From Sorex araneus (taxonomy: Eukaryota; Chordata; Mammalia; Eulipotyphla; Soricidae): 64,000 nucleotides of DNA. The stretch lies in NCBI RefSeq assembly GCF_027595985.1, contig NC_073303.1, positions 98,503,999 to 98,567,998 on the forward strand, in the 5' to 3' direction. The position numbers and the translations under genes are program-made. Each line of letters opens with the position of its first letter. Position 1 is the first letter of the stretch. The notes under the pieces are model-generated. The model was not told where the DNA came from, searched no databases, and was given only the letters and a program-made list of their open reading frames with translations. Shown in pieces: positions 23,510-35,291 of the stretch.

Positions 23510-23700
23510 AGGGGCATAAGAGATAGTACAGGGATAAACTGCTTGTTTTGCATGCATCTGATCCAGGCTCAGTCCTTGGCAGCTCATGTTCAAGCCTTGA
23601 TTCTTCTTGGTACCCATGAGGAGTGACCCCTGTGTGCAGAGCCAAGAATAAGTTCTGAGCACTGCTGTGCATGGCTCCCCCAATACCCCTGTATTTCTTA
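23510..23700 (+). repeat. Old SOR SINE
   Basis: Sense unit with GGGGCATAAGAGATAGTACA and CCTTGGCAGCTCATGTTCA. Unit B counterpart at 33,020-33,200. Confidence 0.7.
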
Positions 23701-23816
23701 CAAGGTAATATGAGGTGATTCATTGCCTTTGTTTTTATTAACTTGTGAAATTCTTTAGCCTGCTACCTCTGTGAGAATCTGGCAGTGTAGAGTATTCTTG
23801 TAAAAGAATCCATTCC

Positions 23817-25212
23817 CCCATTTCTCCGCGCCCGCACCCCCAGAATGACTGACGAAGAGGAGGGAGCTGCTTGGGACACCAGCAGCCCACCAGCAACCTG
23901 CAGTATGTGACTTGAGAGTTTCCGCCAGGTACCCCGAGTGGGGGACCAGCGTTTCTCTCTTTTTTTTTTCTTTAATCTCTCTCTCTTTCCCTCAACTTCT
24001 CCTGGGCACAGCACAGCATCTACCCCACTTCTCTGAGCACAAAATGGAGAGACGCACCCAAATGTGCGGCGCGGCTGGCGGGGGGATCGAGGGCGGGGAA
24101 GTACCGGTCTCCGCCCACATCGGACACTTAAAGAGAGTGCAGCCACGTGGGCTTTCCCATTTCTCCGTGCCCGCACCCCCAGAATGACTGACGAAGAGGA
24201 AGGAGCTGCTTGGGACACCAGCAGCCCACCAGCAACCTGCAGTATGTGACTTGAGAGTTTCCGCCAGGTCCCCCGTGCGGAAATCTCTCTCTCTCTCCTT
24301 CAACTTTTTCCCTGGACTTTAGACAGAAACCCAAAACCTAATGTCATCTTAGTATCAGCAATATGTAATGGTTCCTTCTTAATGGGTCAGACTTTTGTGG
24401 GTGATCGTAACAAGAATAGTAAGTATTTTGTTGAAATATTGAAGGCAATCAAAATGGTAGCCATCTCTCTAGACTGAACTAAGCTATATCCCCACGCCGG
24501 CTGAGAAGAAATATCCTTCTTTCTCGGGAAGAAACGTGGTGTGGTGTCAAACATAGTGTGATGTCCATTAAGCAAACAGACCTGGTGGCGTGGGAATGGG
24601 AAATAAGGGGAAAAATTAGGTACATGGACCAGCGGGACGCTGGTGGTATCTCGAGCCGGAGCCGATATCAGCGCAAGACCTTTGGTTCCAGAAACTGTTT
24701 GCAGACACTCTACTAGACTATCAACTAAGCCAGAGCCCCACGCCGGCTGATGACGGGAAATAATCATCCTCTTCGGTTTTTTTCCCTTTGTCAGACAGCG
24801 TGGCGATTACTAAACAGGCGTGAACTCGATGGCGCGGGGCAAGGGGGAAAAAGAAAAGTTATGTAACAAACAGCAGGACTTAATATCTCTATATTCTTAG
24901 TAATGGAGAACTATCAAATGCCTCATTGGCAATAGGACTGTCTTTTTCTTTTTGGGGGGAAACCCCAGCAATGGTAGTGAGTTGTGTGTTGAAACATGGA
25001 ATGTAATCGAGATAAGCGTAAATGAAGTGAAACTTATCACGTACAAGGGTGGGGACTAGGGAGGTGGGAGGGGGCGGCAGATATACTGGGGGTGATGATG
25101 GTTGGTGATGGAAGATGGGCACTGGTGAAGGGAAGGGTGTTTGAATATTGTATAACTGACATAATCCTGAGAACTTTGTAACCCTCCACTTGGTGATTCA
25201 ATAAAAAAAAAA
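23817..25212 (+). mobile_element. Composite retroposon, unit-A-specific insertion
   Basis: A 1,396-bp insertion flanked by the direct repeat AATCCATTCC (23,807-23,816 and 25,213-25,222) and ending in poly(A). Unit B has the uninterrupted empty site at about 33,315. Layout 5' to 3': two tandem copies of a segment of about 130 bp (23,817 and 24,158) separated by a GC-rich spacer, a body shared with 8,685-9,928, an L1-3'-UTR-like end (GAAGATGGGCACTGGTGAAG), then A13. The poly(A) and target duplication point to LINE-driven insertion. No autonomous enzyme is encoded. Confidence 0.85.
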
Positions 25213-25523
25213 AATCCATTCCTTCAGAATTTCTAGGATTTTTTTGGTCTTGTACGGTTTCTATAGAAATGTCCATGGATAATCTTGGGAATTCTCTTTT
25301 CTTTAATTTGATTTTCCTTGACAATTTTTGTAGTGTGTCTTTGTCTTTAGCTTTGAGCACTTCATTTATAATATCTTGGTGTGTGTCTGTTTGGTCATTT
25401 TTTGTTTGCGTCTTTGAACCTCTTGTATTTGGAGGTTAGTTATTCATCAAATTTTTGGCAACTCTTCCTTCAAAATAGGGTTACTGTTACTTTCTTCTCT
25501 TCCTATAATGTGGCTATGATTTA

Positions 25524-25695
25524 TTTCTTTGGCTTTTTGGGTCACACCCGGCAATGTTCAGGAGTTACTCCTGGCGCTAAAATCAGGAATTATTCCTGGT
25601 GGTTCTCAGGGGACCATATGGGATGCCAGGAATAGAACACAGGTTGATGTGTGTAAGGCAAATGCGTTCCCCTCTGTACTATTGCTTTAGCACCA
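25524..25695 (-). repeat. SOR SINE
   Basis: Antisense unit (GGGTCACACCCGGCAATGTT ... GACCATATGGGATGCCAGGA). Unit B counterpart at 33,630-33,795. Confidence 0.85.
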
Positions 25696-26009
25696 TGATT
25701 ATGATTTTTATTGAATTAGTTATATGACTCTTACTCTGCTTTCATATTTTACAATTCTTGTTTTAACTGCTATCGTGCTTGGTTGTTTTCTGTTATCACA
25801 TTTTCAAATTAGCTTTGAAAACATTGACTATTTCTTGTTTGCTTGTATATTCTTCTGTGGTATTTTTAACTTGGCTATTTTTTAGGTTTTCTAATTTATT
25901 TGAAGCTTTTAAAAAGCTTTTATATTCTTGCTATAAATTTATGTGGCTTGTTTTTATGATCTTATAGAACATTATTTTAAGTGTTTTAAACATTTATTTT
26001 AAACTAAAA

Positions 26010-26180
26010 ATATTTCTTTTTATTAGTGAATCACCGTGAGGTACAGTTACAGACTTACAAACTTCCATGCTTACATTTCAGTCACACAATGGTCAAGTAC
26101 CCATCCCTCCACCAGTGCCCATTTTCCACCACCAATGATCCCAGCATCCCTCCCAGCATCCCCCCCACCTCATAACACCC
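26010..26180 (-). mobile_element. L1 3'-UTR piece at the end of unit A
   Basis: GTGAATCACCGTGAGGTACA ... CATCCCTCCACCAGTGCCCA is the reverse complement of the local L1 3' end. The same piece closes unit B at 34,125-34,265. Confidence 0.75.
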
Positions 26181-26270
26181 ATTCTTTCATGACTATACAT
26201 ATTCTACCACCAAGAATCACAGTAAACACCCCCCCACCTAACCCTACAACCCCCCACCCCAACTTTGTAG

Positions 26271-26790
26271 TTTCCTTTACAGACCATGTTGTCTTTGTAG
26301 ATGAATGAGCCTTCTCTGGAAGAATCTGCATAAAGAAAAATTAACCATACATTTGTTAAAGATAATCTATGAACCAGCTGGCATAGGTAATGGAATAATT
26401 TTAAATTAAAATTTAAAATTTCCAGACCATATTGTCTTTGTAGATGAATGGGCCTTCTCTGGAAGGATCTGCATAGAGAAAAACTAACCATATATTTGTT
26501 CAAAATAAGCTATGAATCAGCTGGCATAGGTAATGGAATAATTTATAATTAAAATTAAAAATTTCCAGATCATATTGTCTTTGTGATGAATGGGCCTTCT
26601 CTGGAAAGATCTGCGTAGAGAAAAATTAACCAAATATTTGTTCCAGATAAGCTATGAATCAGCTGGCATAGGTAATGGAATAATTTAAAATTAAAATTAA
26701 AAATTTCCAGATCATATTGTCTTTGTGATGACTGGTTATCACCATACATTTGTTCAAGTCATACCTGTGCCAGCTGATTCATAGCTTATT
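26271..26790 (-). repeat. Tandem antisense copies of the gasdermin intron 2/exon 3 junction
   Basis: Three full units start at about 26,271, 26,419 and 26,562, and a fourth partial one at 26,704 (periods 148, 143, 142). Each is the reverse complement of about 36,010-36,125 in gasdermin copy 2: intron 2 end, the acceptor, and the first 50 or so coding bases of exon 3. On the minus strand one unit still reads [16 protein letters not shown], against [16 protein letters not shown] in the gene. The last unit is broken and flips to sense orientation (CCAGCTGATTCATAGCTTAT at about 26,770). These are non-functional exon fragments lying exactly between duplication units A and B. Confidence 0.88.
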
Positions 26791-27530
26791 TAAAATTGAT
26801 AAGCCTTTAGCATGACTGGCAAGAAAACAAAGAGAAAAAGGCATTAACTATCAACATGAGAAGTAAGAGAGTCGTTATAACAAAAAACCTTGTGGCTATT
26901 AAAATATTGAATACTATGAAACAGTGTGAATAGGTCTGTGTACATTTGACAAGAGATAAGCTACCAATTCTTGACTACTAAAACTTTCCCTAAATAAAAT
27001 AATGAGACTAAGCATGAAACTATAAAGAACTCGATTAACATTTAAATAGTTGAAAGAAATGTCTAAACATAGATTGTCACTACAGAATTCTACAAAGCAT
27101 TTAAAGAAAAATAATTGTTGTCTCATTGCCCCTTTTTCAGAAGAACAAAAAATGCACTGTTTTCTTTGTATGACATTGTTATTACCCCAGTGTGAAAATC
27201 AGAGAAAATATAAAAAATTAAAATATAGACAAAATCAAGCAAATCAAAGATCAATCTGAGATCAACGGGATGACAACTGATGACAACTGATACAAGTGAT
27301 AGACAATTATCCCTTATGAGCATTAATAAAAACACTTGTGATCAGTCTGTTGTATCCATCATCTCTAACACACACGCACTATGGCAATTTAAATAGGAAT
27401 GATTTTAGTAATGTAAGGCTGGAAAACTGACAAAAAATCTATTAATACACATAACATAATAAAGCAATAAATCCTCACAATTCTTTCAATTAAATCAAAA
27501 AAATTTGGTAAAATTCATCATTTTTTTCTG

Positions 27531-27531
<1 letters not shown>

Positions 27532-27579
<48 letters not shown>

Positions 27580-27880
27580 ACCTGTTTATCGTCGATTTTC
27601 TCTACGGTCTCAATAACGTCTCCATTTTTCCTTGCCCTGAGATTTTAGAAGCCTCTCTTTACTCGTCCTTCCCAACAACACCACATTGGAGGCACTTTCA
27701 GGGTCAGGAGAATGAGACCCATCATTGTTACTGGTTTTGGCATATGAATATGCCACAGGGAGTTTGCCAGACTCTCCCATGCAGACAGGAAACTCTTGGT
27801 AGCATGTTAGGTTCTCCAAGAGGGAGAACTAAGCTATACGGTATAATCTTCCGGGAGCTTGGTTTTATAGTCTCTGGATG
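27532..27880 (-). repeat. C-variant SOR repeat with (CAT)n tail
   Basis: (CAT)n at 27,532-27,580 is followed by AACCTGTTTATCGTCGATTT and AGGCACTTTCAGGGTCAGGA. Counterpart of 18,571-18,960 in unit A, where the trinucleotide run is interrupted and shorter. Confidence 0.75.
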
Positions 27881-28183
27881 TTGATAATAACTAAAACTTT
27901 AGAAGTTATGAAACTTTTGCAACCTGATAAGAATATTAAAAACACCTAGGACTATTTTCATATTTAATGTTTAAATACTGAAAGAATTCTCTCTAAAATA
28001 GAAATGAAGAAAATAGTCTTCTAAATACTATTAAGAAATTACAGGGAGACTTTTTTCCACTCAGGAGAAGCCTGTGTTCTATCTTAATTATGTATTCTAC
28101 TCTTTCTCTCCCCTTACAACTTTCTAAGTAAATTTTTTCAATAAAAACTGTTTTGCTTCACACACAAACAGAAAATAAAAATA

Positions 28184-28275
<92 letters not shown>

Positions 28276-28300
28276 GAAAGAGAGAAAGGAAGAAAGAGAT

Positions 28301-28398
<98 letters not shown>

Positions 28399-28434
28399 GA
28401 AGGAAGGAAGGAAGGAAGGAAGAAAGAACGAAAG

Positions 28435-28525
<91 letters not shown>

Positions 28526-28553
28526 AGGAAAGAAAGAAGGAAAGAAAGAAAAG
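28184..28553. repeat. (GAAA)n array
   Basis: About 370 bp of GAAA with GGAA patches. In unit A the same spot (19,255-19,275) holds only about 20 bp, so the array expanded after the duplication. Confidence 0.95.
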
Positions 28554-29596
28554 AAATGACTGCAGGTCACACCTAGTGTAGCAAAGCAAGTGAAGGAAAT
28601 ATGAGACACTTGAATTAGAAAGAAAAAAGTAAAACTGTCTCCATCTGCAAATGGCATGATTATCTCTATACCCCATTGGCAATATCTGGGAAGATACTAG
28701 CACATTCTTGTTTGTGGAGGTTACTTTCTGGAGCTTTATCTTACGACTTTGATAACATCTTCTGGAAGACATAAAAGAAATGTTTCAGGTTGCGTTAATA
28801 GTATTTAAGAGAGGGCTGGAGTGATAGTACAGCGGGTAGCGCATTTTCCTTGCACGCAGTTGACCCAGGTTCTATTCCCAGCATCCCATATGATCCCCCT
28901 GAGTATTGCCAGGAGTAATTCCTGAGTGCAAAGCCAGGAGTAAGCCCTGTGCATTGCCTCATGTGATCATAAAGAAAAAAAAAACAGCATTGAAGAAACA
29001 GAACTGTCACTGTCACTGTCATCCACTTGCTCATTGATTTGCTGGAGAGGGCACCAGTAATGTCTCCATTGTGAGACTTGTTGTGAGATTTGTTGTTTCT
29101 GTTTTTGGCATATTGAATACACCACGGGTAGCTCATCAGGCTCTGCCTTGGGGGCGAGATACTTTCAGTAGCTTGCTGGAAATACCCAGACCAGTCTTGG
29201 GAGAAATACATGAGTCAAACACTTGTTCAGACAGTTCTTTTCCTTAAGTGTTTGACAGAGAAGATCTCCAGAGCATATATATTCCTAGATCTTGATCTGT
29301 GACAAGCTCTTCTTGATTCCAGAAGGACTTATCAACTGTGCTTTCTCTCCAGGATAGGACAAAGCAATTTCCAGCCTGGTAAGTTTCAGTCAGAGACTAG
29401 GATATGGGTGAAGGGAGGACAGAGCACACATGGATAGAAATAAAAATGTTCAACATGTTTGTCATAAAAATAGATTTTGTGTGTGCATAATTTGACCTAA
29501 ATGAAAGGTAAAAATTCTTGCCATTCTTAAAAAAAGAGAGCTTAAAAAGGCATGTAAAGCTAAGGAAAACAAGTTTTTATCGTTAACTAATTTTTT

Positions 29597-29766
29597 AATT
29601 GGTTTTTGGGTCACATCCGGCAATGCACTGGGGTTACTCCTGGCTCATACACTTAGGAATTACTCCTGGCGGGGCTCAGGGGACCATATGGGATGCTGGG
29701 AATCGAACCCGGGTTGGCCGCGTGCAAGGCTAATGCCCTACCCGCTGTGCTATTGCTCCAGCCCTG
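29597..29766 (-). repeat. SOR SINE, unit-B-specific
   Basis: Full antisense unit close to the family consensus (GGGTCACATCCGGCAATGCA ... CCGCTGTGCTATTGCTCCAG). It is flanked by GTTAACTAATT and GTTACCTAATT, a near-perfect target duplication. Absent from unit A. Confidence 0.9.
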
Positions 29767-31229
29767 TTACCTAATTCTTAAAATGCAAAATAAATGATAG
29801 AAGTTAGCTACAGATAGTATCTTCCCCGCACTGCAGAACCTGGCAAGCTACCTGCGGCATATTCGAAATGCCAAAAACAGTAACAACAAGTCTCACAATG
29901 GAGACATTACTGGTTCCCACTTGAGCAAATCAATGAGCAATGGGATGACAGTGACAAAGAGTGACAATTGTCAGTGTAAAGACTAATAATGGCTTTTGTC
30001 TGTGATCTCTACTGATTGTTTTGCTCTATCCCCATATATGAGATGTAATAAACCCTGAAATTACTGGAACTAATGGAACTATTGCATTCATCTTCTCTAC
30101 TGCTGTTCTTAAAATTTTCCTTACAATATTTGTAAGTTCTTCCTCATCTCATCTCCCTTTTTCCCTTATTTTTCCTCTGCTAAGCTTACTTTTCTATTAT
30201 CAAAGCCCATTGGTTTTTCTCTTTCTTTTTTTTTGTCTATTATCAATTTTGTGCCTATATTGCACATGTAGGTGAAATCATCGATACTTTAAATTTGTTT
30301 TTGACTTATTTGGCTTTACACAATTTGCATGAACTCCTGTTTGTTGCAGGTGACAAAATTTTATTTTTTAAAAAATAGTTAAGTAGCATTTTGTTATATT
30401 AACATGCCACATCTTCTTTATCAAATCATCTTTTAACAGTAATTTGCTTCCATATTTTAGTTTTACACATAAACTACCAAAAATTGGGAAGAGTATTTTT
30501 TTTTTGGAAGAATTTTTTTTTTGGAGTTCATGATTGTTTGTGCTCAAGAGTTACTCCTGGCTCTGTCCAGAGGCATCACTCCCAACTATAGATGTCTGGA
30601 ATCAAATGTCAGAGATCTAACTGAGTAGGCTGCATGCAAGACTAGAACCTTAGCCCTCTCTCTCTGGCCCCATGAATATACTTTTTTTGTGCTGAGATTT
30701 TCATATTATTTGGATAAATAACTAAAAGTGGAATTGTTAGGTCATATTACTTCTATCTTTAGCTTCTTAATTTTTTATAAAAAATATTTTTTGTTTTTGC
30801 AGCTCACCTCATGATGTTTAGGGGTTACTCCTGGCTCTGCACTCAGGAATTACTTCTTGCAGGGTTCGGTGGAGGTGGGGGTAACATATGGGATGCTGGG
30901 GATTGAACTCAGGTTGGCCATGAGCAAAGCAAGTGTCCTGCCAGCTGTATTGCTCCAGCCCCTTAACATTTTGCAAAGTGGGCTAGAAAGGTTTCACAGG
31001 GGTCAAGGTTCCTTGCATGTGACTGACCTTGGTTCCATCTTAGGCACCACATGGCACTTCTAGAATCGAAGGGTCAAATCCTGGATCTGAAGTACTGGTG
31101 GGGTGACTGGTTAATACTTGGGATCACTGGGCTTAAGCAGCAACCCAGCCTTTCATTGAACTGTGGTTTGAATTGACTGTGAATGACCAGGCCAGTCACT
31201 GGTGTGGCTTGGAGGCCACTCCCGCAAAA

Positions 31230-32850
31230 GAAAATGGTCTAATTTATATCCATATTCCCCAGAACCCTTTACCTCCATACCCTCTCTAATATTGACTATT
31301 CTGGTTGTAATGAAAACCATTTTTGCAGGTAGAGCAGAATGTTTCTGTGATCTTAATCTGCATTTCCCTGCTGTTTGTTAATGCTCAGCACATATTTGTC
31401 TAATAGCCGTGTATATGTCTATCCGGATCTTCTATCTTTTACCCATTTTCTGATTAGCTTTATTTTAGGTGTATGGATTTCTAACAAAATAGGCTGTCTT
31501 TTCATAGTGTTTTTTTATTATTGATTTTAGCATTAGGTTTAGGGTGAGGGTTATTTTTGACCTCCCAACACTTTTCAGAGGAGTCAGGCGCTAATCCTGG
31601 TGATTCTCAGTCAACCAGACATTTGGTTGAATGACAGGGATTCAGGACGTGATACTGCTTAGTCCCTGTGGCTCTCGGTGCCACCAGGGCTTTACTCTGT
31701 GATGTCAGAGGCCCATGTAGTGCTGGGGACTAAAATGGGGGTCAGGTACATGCAAGGCACACACCCTTTGTACTAGTCCATACCTTTTAATTATTTCAAA
31801 AAATAATTAAAATTCCTTCAGAATTTCTTGTTTTTTTTTTTGTACAGAATATTTTCAATAAATACAGTTTCAGTGTTCACTTTTGCTTTCCATGATATTG
31901 GACCAAAAGTAAGCAACAACTCTAACAGTAATGAAGCATTTCACCTACATTGTCTCCTATTGACTTGTGGTTTGGGGGTATGTACATGGGGTTAGAAAAT
32001 AGCTCATGTGGCTACTCTCTTTTTCATATAGCTGTCCCATTTTCTCAACTTATTTACTGAAGAGTTTATCTTTGGTCCATTGTAAGGTCTTAGATTCCTT
32101 ACTGTCAATTAAACATTTATAAATGTGTGGTTTATGTCTTGATTTAAATTCCATTTTACTGATCCATGTATCTATTTTCAGTCCAATAGCATGAACAATT
32201 TCATTTGATGCATTTCCAGGTTTTTTATATGTTTCCACATAAACCTAAATATTTTTGTTTTATTTCCTTAAAAATGTTTGTGAAAATGTTATTGCAATTG
32301 TATGAAATGATTTTATTTTAGCTAATTTTTTTAGCTCTAGTAATTCACGTTTATGCACGTGGAATGTCTTTACATCTCTTAATATCTTATTCATTGCCAT
32401 TTAATAGAGACTTATAATTTTTTGGCAATTAGTTTCTTCACCTTCTTGATTAAATTTATTTCTAAGTATTTTATGTTTTAGACACAATTCTATATCTTGA
32501 AAATTTTATGCAATTATAAATGGGATTGCTCTATTAATTTATTCTCTCATTATTCACACATAAGAATATGACAGAATTTTGCATATTGTTTTACATCTAG
32601 CCACTTTGTTGTACTCATTGTTTCTTGTAGCTTTATACTAGAATGTTTAGGGTTTTTTATACATATTATTAAAAAATATCATCTGCAAATTATAATTTTG
32701 CTTTATAATTCATCTGGGTTACTTATGTTTCTTGATATTATCCAAATGCCCTTGTTATGATTTCTTATGTGAAATTAAGCAGAAGTAGTGATGGAAAAAG
32801 TTTTGTCTTTTTACTTATTAAAAAAATAATTAATCATTTGTTTTTATAGG
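31230..32850 (-). mobile_element. Old L1 fragments (unit B)
   Basis: Counterpart of 21,700-23,310, with the same minus-strand L1 signatures. Confidence 0.6.
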
Positions 32851-33629
32851 GGTCACACAAGACATGGCTAGGGGGTCTCCAGTGCTGCTACTCCTGGTAG
32901 TGTTTGGATTAGGGGTTGTCTGAAGATCAGACTCAACCCCTCACAGTTCCTAGGGGGGTATTCCACCTCCTGAATTATCTTCCTGTCCCCATTGTTCCAA
33001 ATGTCTTTAAACATTTCAGGGGCATAAGAGATAGTACAGGGATAAACTGCTTGTTTTGCATGCATCTGATCCAGGCTCAGTCCTTGGCAGCTCATGTTCA
33101 AGCCTTGATTCTTCTTGGTACCCAGGAGGAGTGACCCCTAGGTGCAGAGCCAAGAATAAGCTCTGAGCACTGCTGTGTGTGGCTTCCCAACCCCCCAGTA
33201 TTTCTCACAAGGTCATATGAGGTGATTCATTGCTTTTATTTTTATTTACTTGTGAAATTCTTTAGCCTGCTACCCTCTGTGAGAATCTGGCAGTGTAGAG
33301 TATTCTTGTTTAAGAATCCATTCCTTCAGAATTTCTAGTATTTTTTTTTTGTCTTGTATGATTTCTATAGAAATGTCCATGGATAATCTTTGGAATTATC
33401 TTTACTTTAATGTGATTTTCCTTGATAATTTTTGTAGTGAATCTTTGCCTTTAGTTTTGAGAACTTCATTTATAATTTCTTGGTGTGTGTCTGTTTGGTC
33501 ATATTTTGTTTGGGTCTTTGAACCTCTTGTATTTGGATGGTTAGTTATTCATTAAATTCTTGGCAACTCTTCCTTCAAAATAGGGTTACTGTACCTTCTT
33601 CTCTTCCTATTATGTGGCTATGCTTTACT

Positions 33630-33795
33630 TTTTGGCTTTTTGGGTCACACCCAGCAATGCTCACGGGTTACTCCTGGCTCTAATATCAGGAATTATTTCT
33701 GGTGGTGCTCAGAGTACCATATAGGATGCCAGGAATAGAACACAGGTTGACCGTGTGCAAGGCAAATGCCTTCCCCTCTGTACTATTGCTTAGGC
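33630..33795 (-). repeat. SOR SINE
   Basis: Antisense unit, paralogous to 25,524-25,695. Confidence 0.85.
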
Positions 33796-34124
33796 ACCAT
33801 GATTATGATTTTTATTGATTTAGTTATATGACTCTTACTATGCTTTCTTATTTTATAATTCTTTTTTCTAACTGCTATTGTGCTTGGTTGTATTCTATTA
33901 TCACATTTTCAAATTAGCTTTGAAAACATTGACTATTTCTTGTTTGCTTGTATATTCCTCTGCGATATTTTTAACTGGGCTATTTTTTAGGTTTTCTAAT
34001 TTATTTGAAGTTTTTAATGAGCTTTTATATTCTTGCTATACATTTATGTGGCTTGCTTTAATGATTTTATAGAATATTATTTTAAGTGTTTTAAAAACTT
34101 TTTTAAACTAAAAATATTTCTTTT

Positions 34125-34568
34125 TATTAGTGAATCACCGTGAGGTACAGTTACAGACTTGCAAGCTTCAGTGCTTACATTTCAGTCATAAAATGGTCAA
34201 ATATCCATCCCTCCAACAGAGCCCATTTTCCACCACCAATGGTCCCAGCATGCCTCCCAGCATCCCAACACTGTTGCCCCGACCCCGACCCCGCCTCTGT
34301 GGCAGGGCATTTCCTTTTGCTCTCTCTCTCCTTTTGGGTGCAGTGGTTTGCAATAGAGGTATTAAGTGGCCATCATGTTCGGTCTATAGTCTGCTTTCAG
34401 GGTGGGTCTCCCATCCCTAGCAGATCCTACTAGCACCATTTACTTGGTGATCCCATCTCTAACTGAACTGCCTTTTCCCTCAGTATGTGAGGCCAGCTTC
34501 TAAACTGTGGAGTAATCCTCCCAATACTTACTTTTAATAATCTTGGGTGTTAGTCTCCCATTCTGCTA
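34125..34568 (-). mobile_element. L1 3' UTR
   Basis: Reverse complement of an L1 3' end: CATCCCTCCAACAGAGCCCA, GGGGTATT-like GAGGTATTAAGTGGCCATCA and TCTTGGGTGTTAGTCTCCCA. Breaks off at 34,568, where the U6 stub begins. Confidence 0.7.
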
Positions 34569-34593
34569 TCGCTTCGGCAGCACATATACTAAA
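34569..34593 (+). other. U6 snRNA 5' stub (retro-fragment)
   Basis: TCGCTTCGGCAGCACATATA plus CTAAA matches the first third of U6 snRNA exactly, then diverges. There is no rest of the RNA, so it is a truncated pseudogene piece fused to an L1 3' UTR on the opposite strand. Confidence 0.8.
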
Positions 34594-35070
34594 CATTTTT
34601 TAAGGCAGGCTACTCAGTAGAACAGTCTGGTCCTGTCCATTGTTTGCATTTAGTGCTTCCCAGGCAGGTACTAGGGCATAAAACCGTGTTTCCAGTGTTT
34701 CAGTCTTCTCTGGAGGAAAGCTCTCCTCCTCCCCCCTAGATTACGGTGTTCCTCTCAAGGAAATTTGTTCCTACATGGATGAATGCAGTCAATCTTGTAA
34801 CACTCCTAACTAGATATTTGTTTCTGCCTGTCTATGGTCAATTTAGACGCAGAAACTAAAGATATCTTTTCAACATGTACATGACATGTATCATGCTTAT
34901 GACAATCCTGTTTTTGTTCAATGTCACTTTTCAGTGAAGACTTTCCCTTAAAACATCAAAAAATCCCCATCACGATTAATGTCCCTTTTATTGCACAACT
35001 TGTTAAGATACATATTAAGTGTTGACTGTATGTTTCCTCTCTGACATACTTGCCCTTTGTATTCTGTTAG
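34594..35070. other. Region upstream of copy 2 start exon
   Basis: No untranslated exon or promoter can be fixed by eye. The segment ends in a pyrimidine-rich tract and the acceptor TTCTGTTAG at 35,062-35,070, so at least one 5' noncoding exon lies upstream. Confidence 0.45.
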
Positions 35071-35291
35071 CAACATGGTCGTCATCTTTGATGAGGCAGT
35101 AAAGAGTTTACTCAGACAGGTGGGAAAAGAAGATCTGAAACCAGTTACCAATCTTGAAAGTGCTAAGAAATTCCGTCATTTTAATATGTTACGAAACAAG
35201 AAGAATTCGCTTTCATCATTTTGGAAACAACCTGACATTCCTGCTGAATTCTCCCTCCTGGACATCCTGGACCCAAGTTCTCCAGTCCCAG
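35071..35291 (+). CDS. GSDMC: Copy 2 first coding exon
   Basis: Begins after acceptor TTAG at 35,070, with ATG at 35,075 (A at -3, G at +4) and donor GTACTG at 35,292. Encodes the amphipathic N-terminus ([13 protein letters not shown]) and [20 protein letters not shown], a gasdermin signature. An in-frame ATG at 35,057 lies on the intron side and is not used. Confidence 0.9.

Larger units (their letters stand above)
17834..26165 (+). repeat. Tandem duplication unit A
   Basis: A block of about 8.3 kb aligns collinearly with 26,791-34,265: the same L1 relics and the same SINE positions (19,551/28,812; 20,355/29,813; 21,312/30,797; 23,510/33,020; 25,524/33,630). It ends in an L1 3'-UTR piece. 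The A-only difference is the retroposon at 23,817-25,212. No gene is seen. Confidence 0.9.
26791..34265 (+). repeat. Tandem duplication unit B
   Basis: Collinear with unit A. B-only differences are a greatly expanded (GAAA)n array at about 28,184-28,553 and a SINE insertion at 29,597-29,766; unit A has the empty site near 20,325. No host gene is seen. Confidence 0.9.

Noticed and set aside
26271..26790. CRISPR-like array (regular repeats)
   Set aside because: Units of about 145 bp with no spacers, in a mammalian genome, and traceable to a gasdermin exon.
28124..28772. Phenylalanine/leucine/serine-rich frames of about 180-200 codons
   Set aside because: Translation of the (GAAA)n array in antisense.
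34569..34593. U6 snRNA gene
   Set aside because: Only the first 25 or so bases are present, with no pol III terminator or remaining RNA.
35057..35074. In-frame ATG upstream of the gasdermin start
   Set aside because: It lies before the acceptor AG at 35,069-35,070, so it is intronic. The ATG at 35,075 is used.
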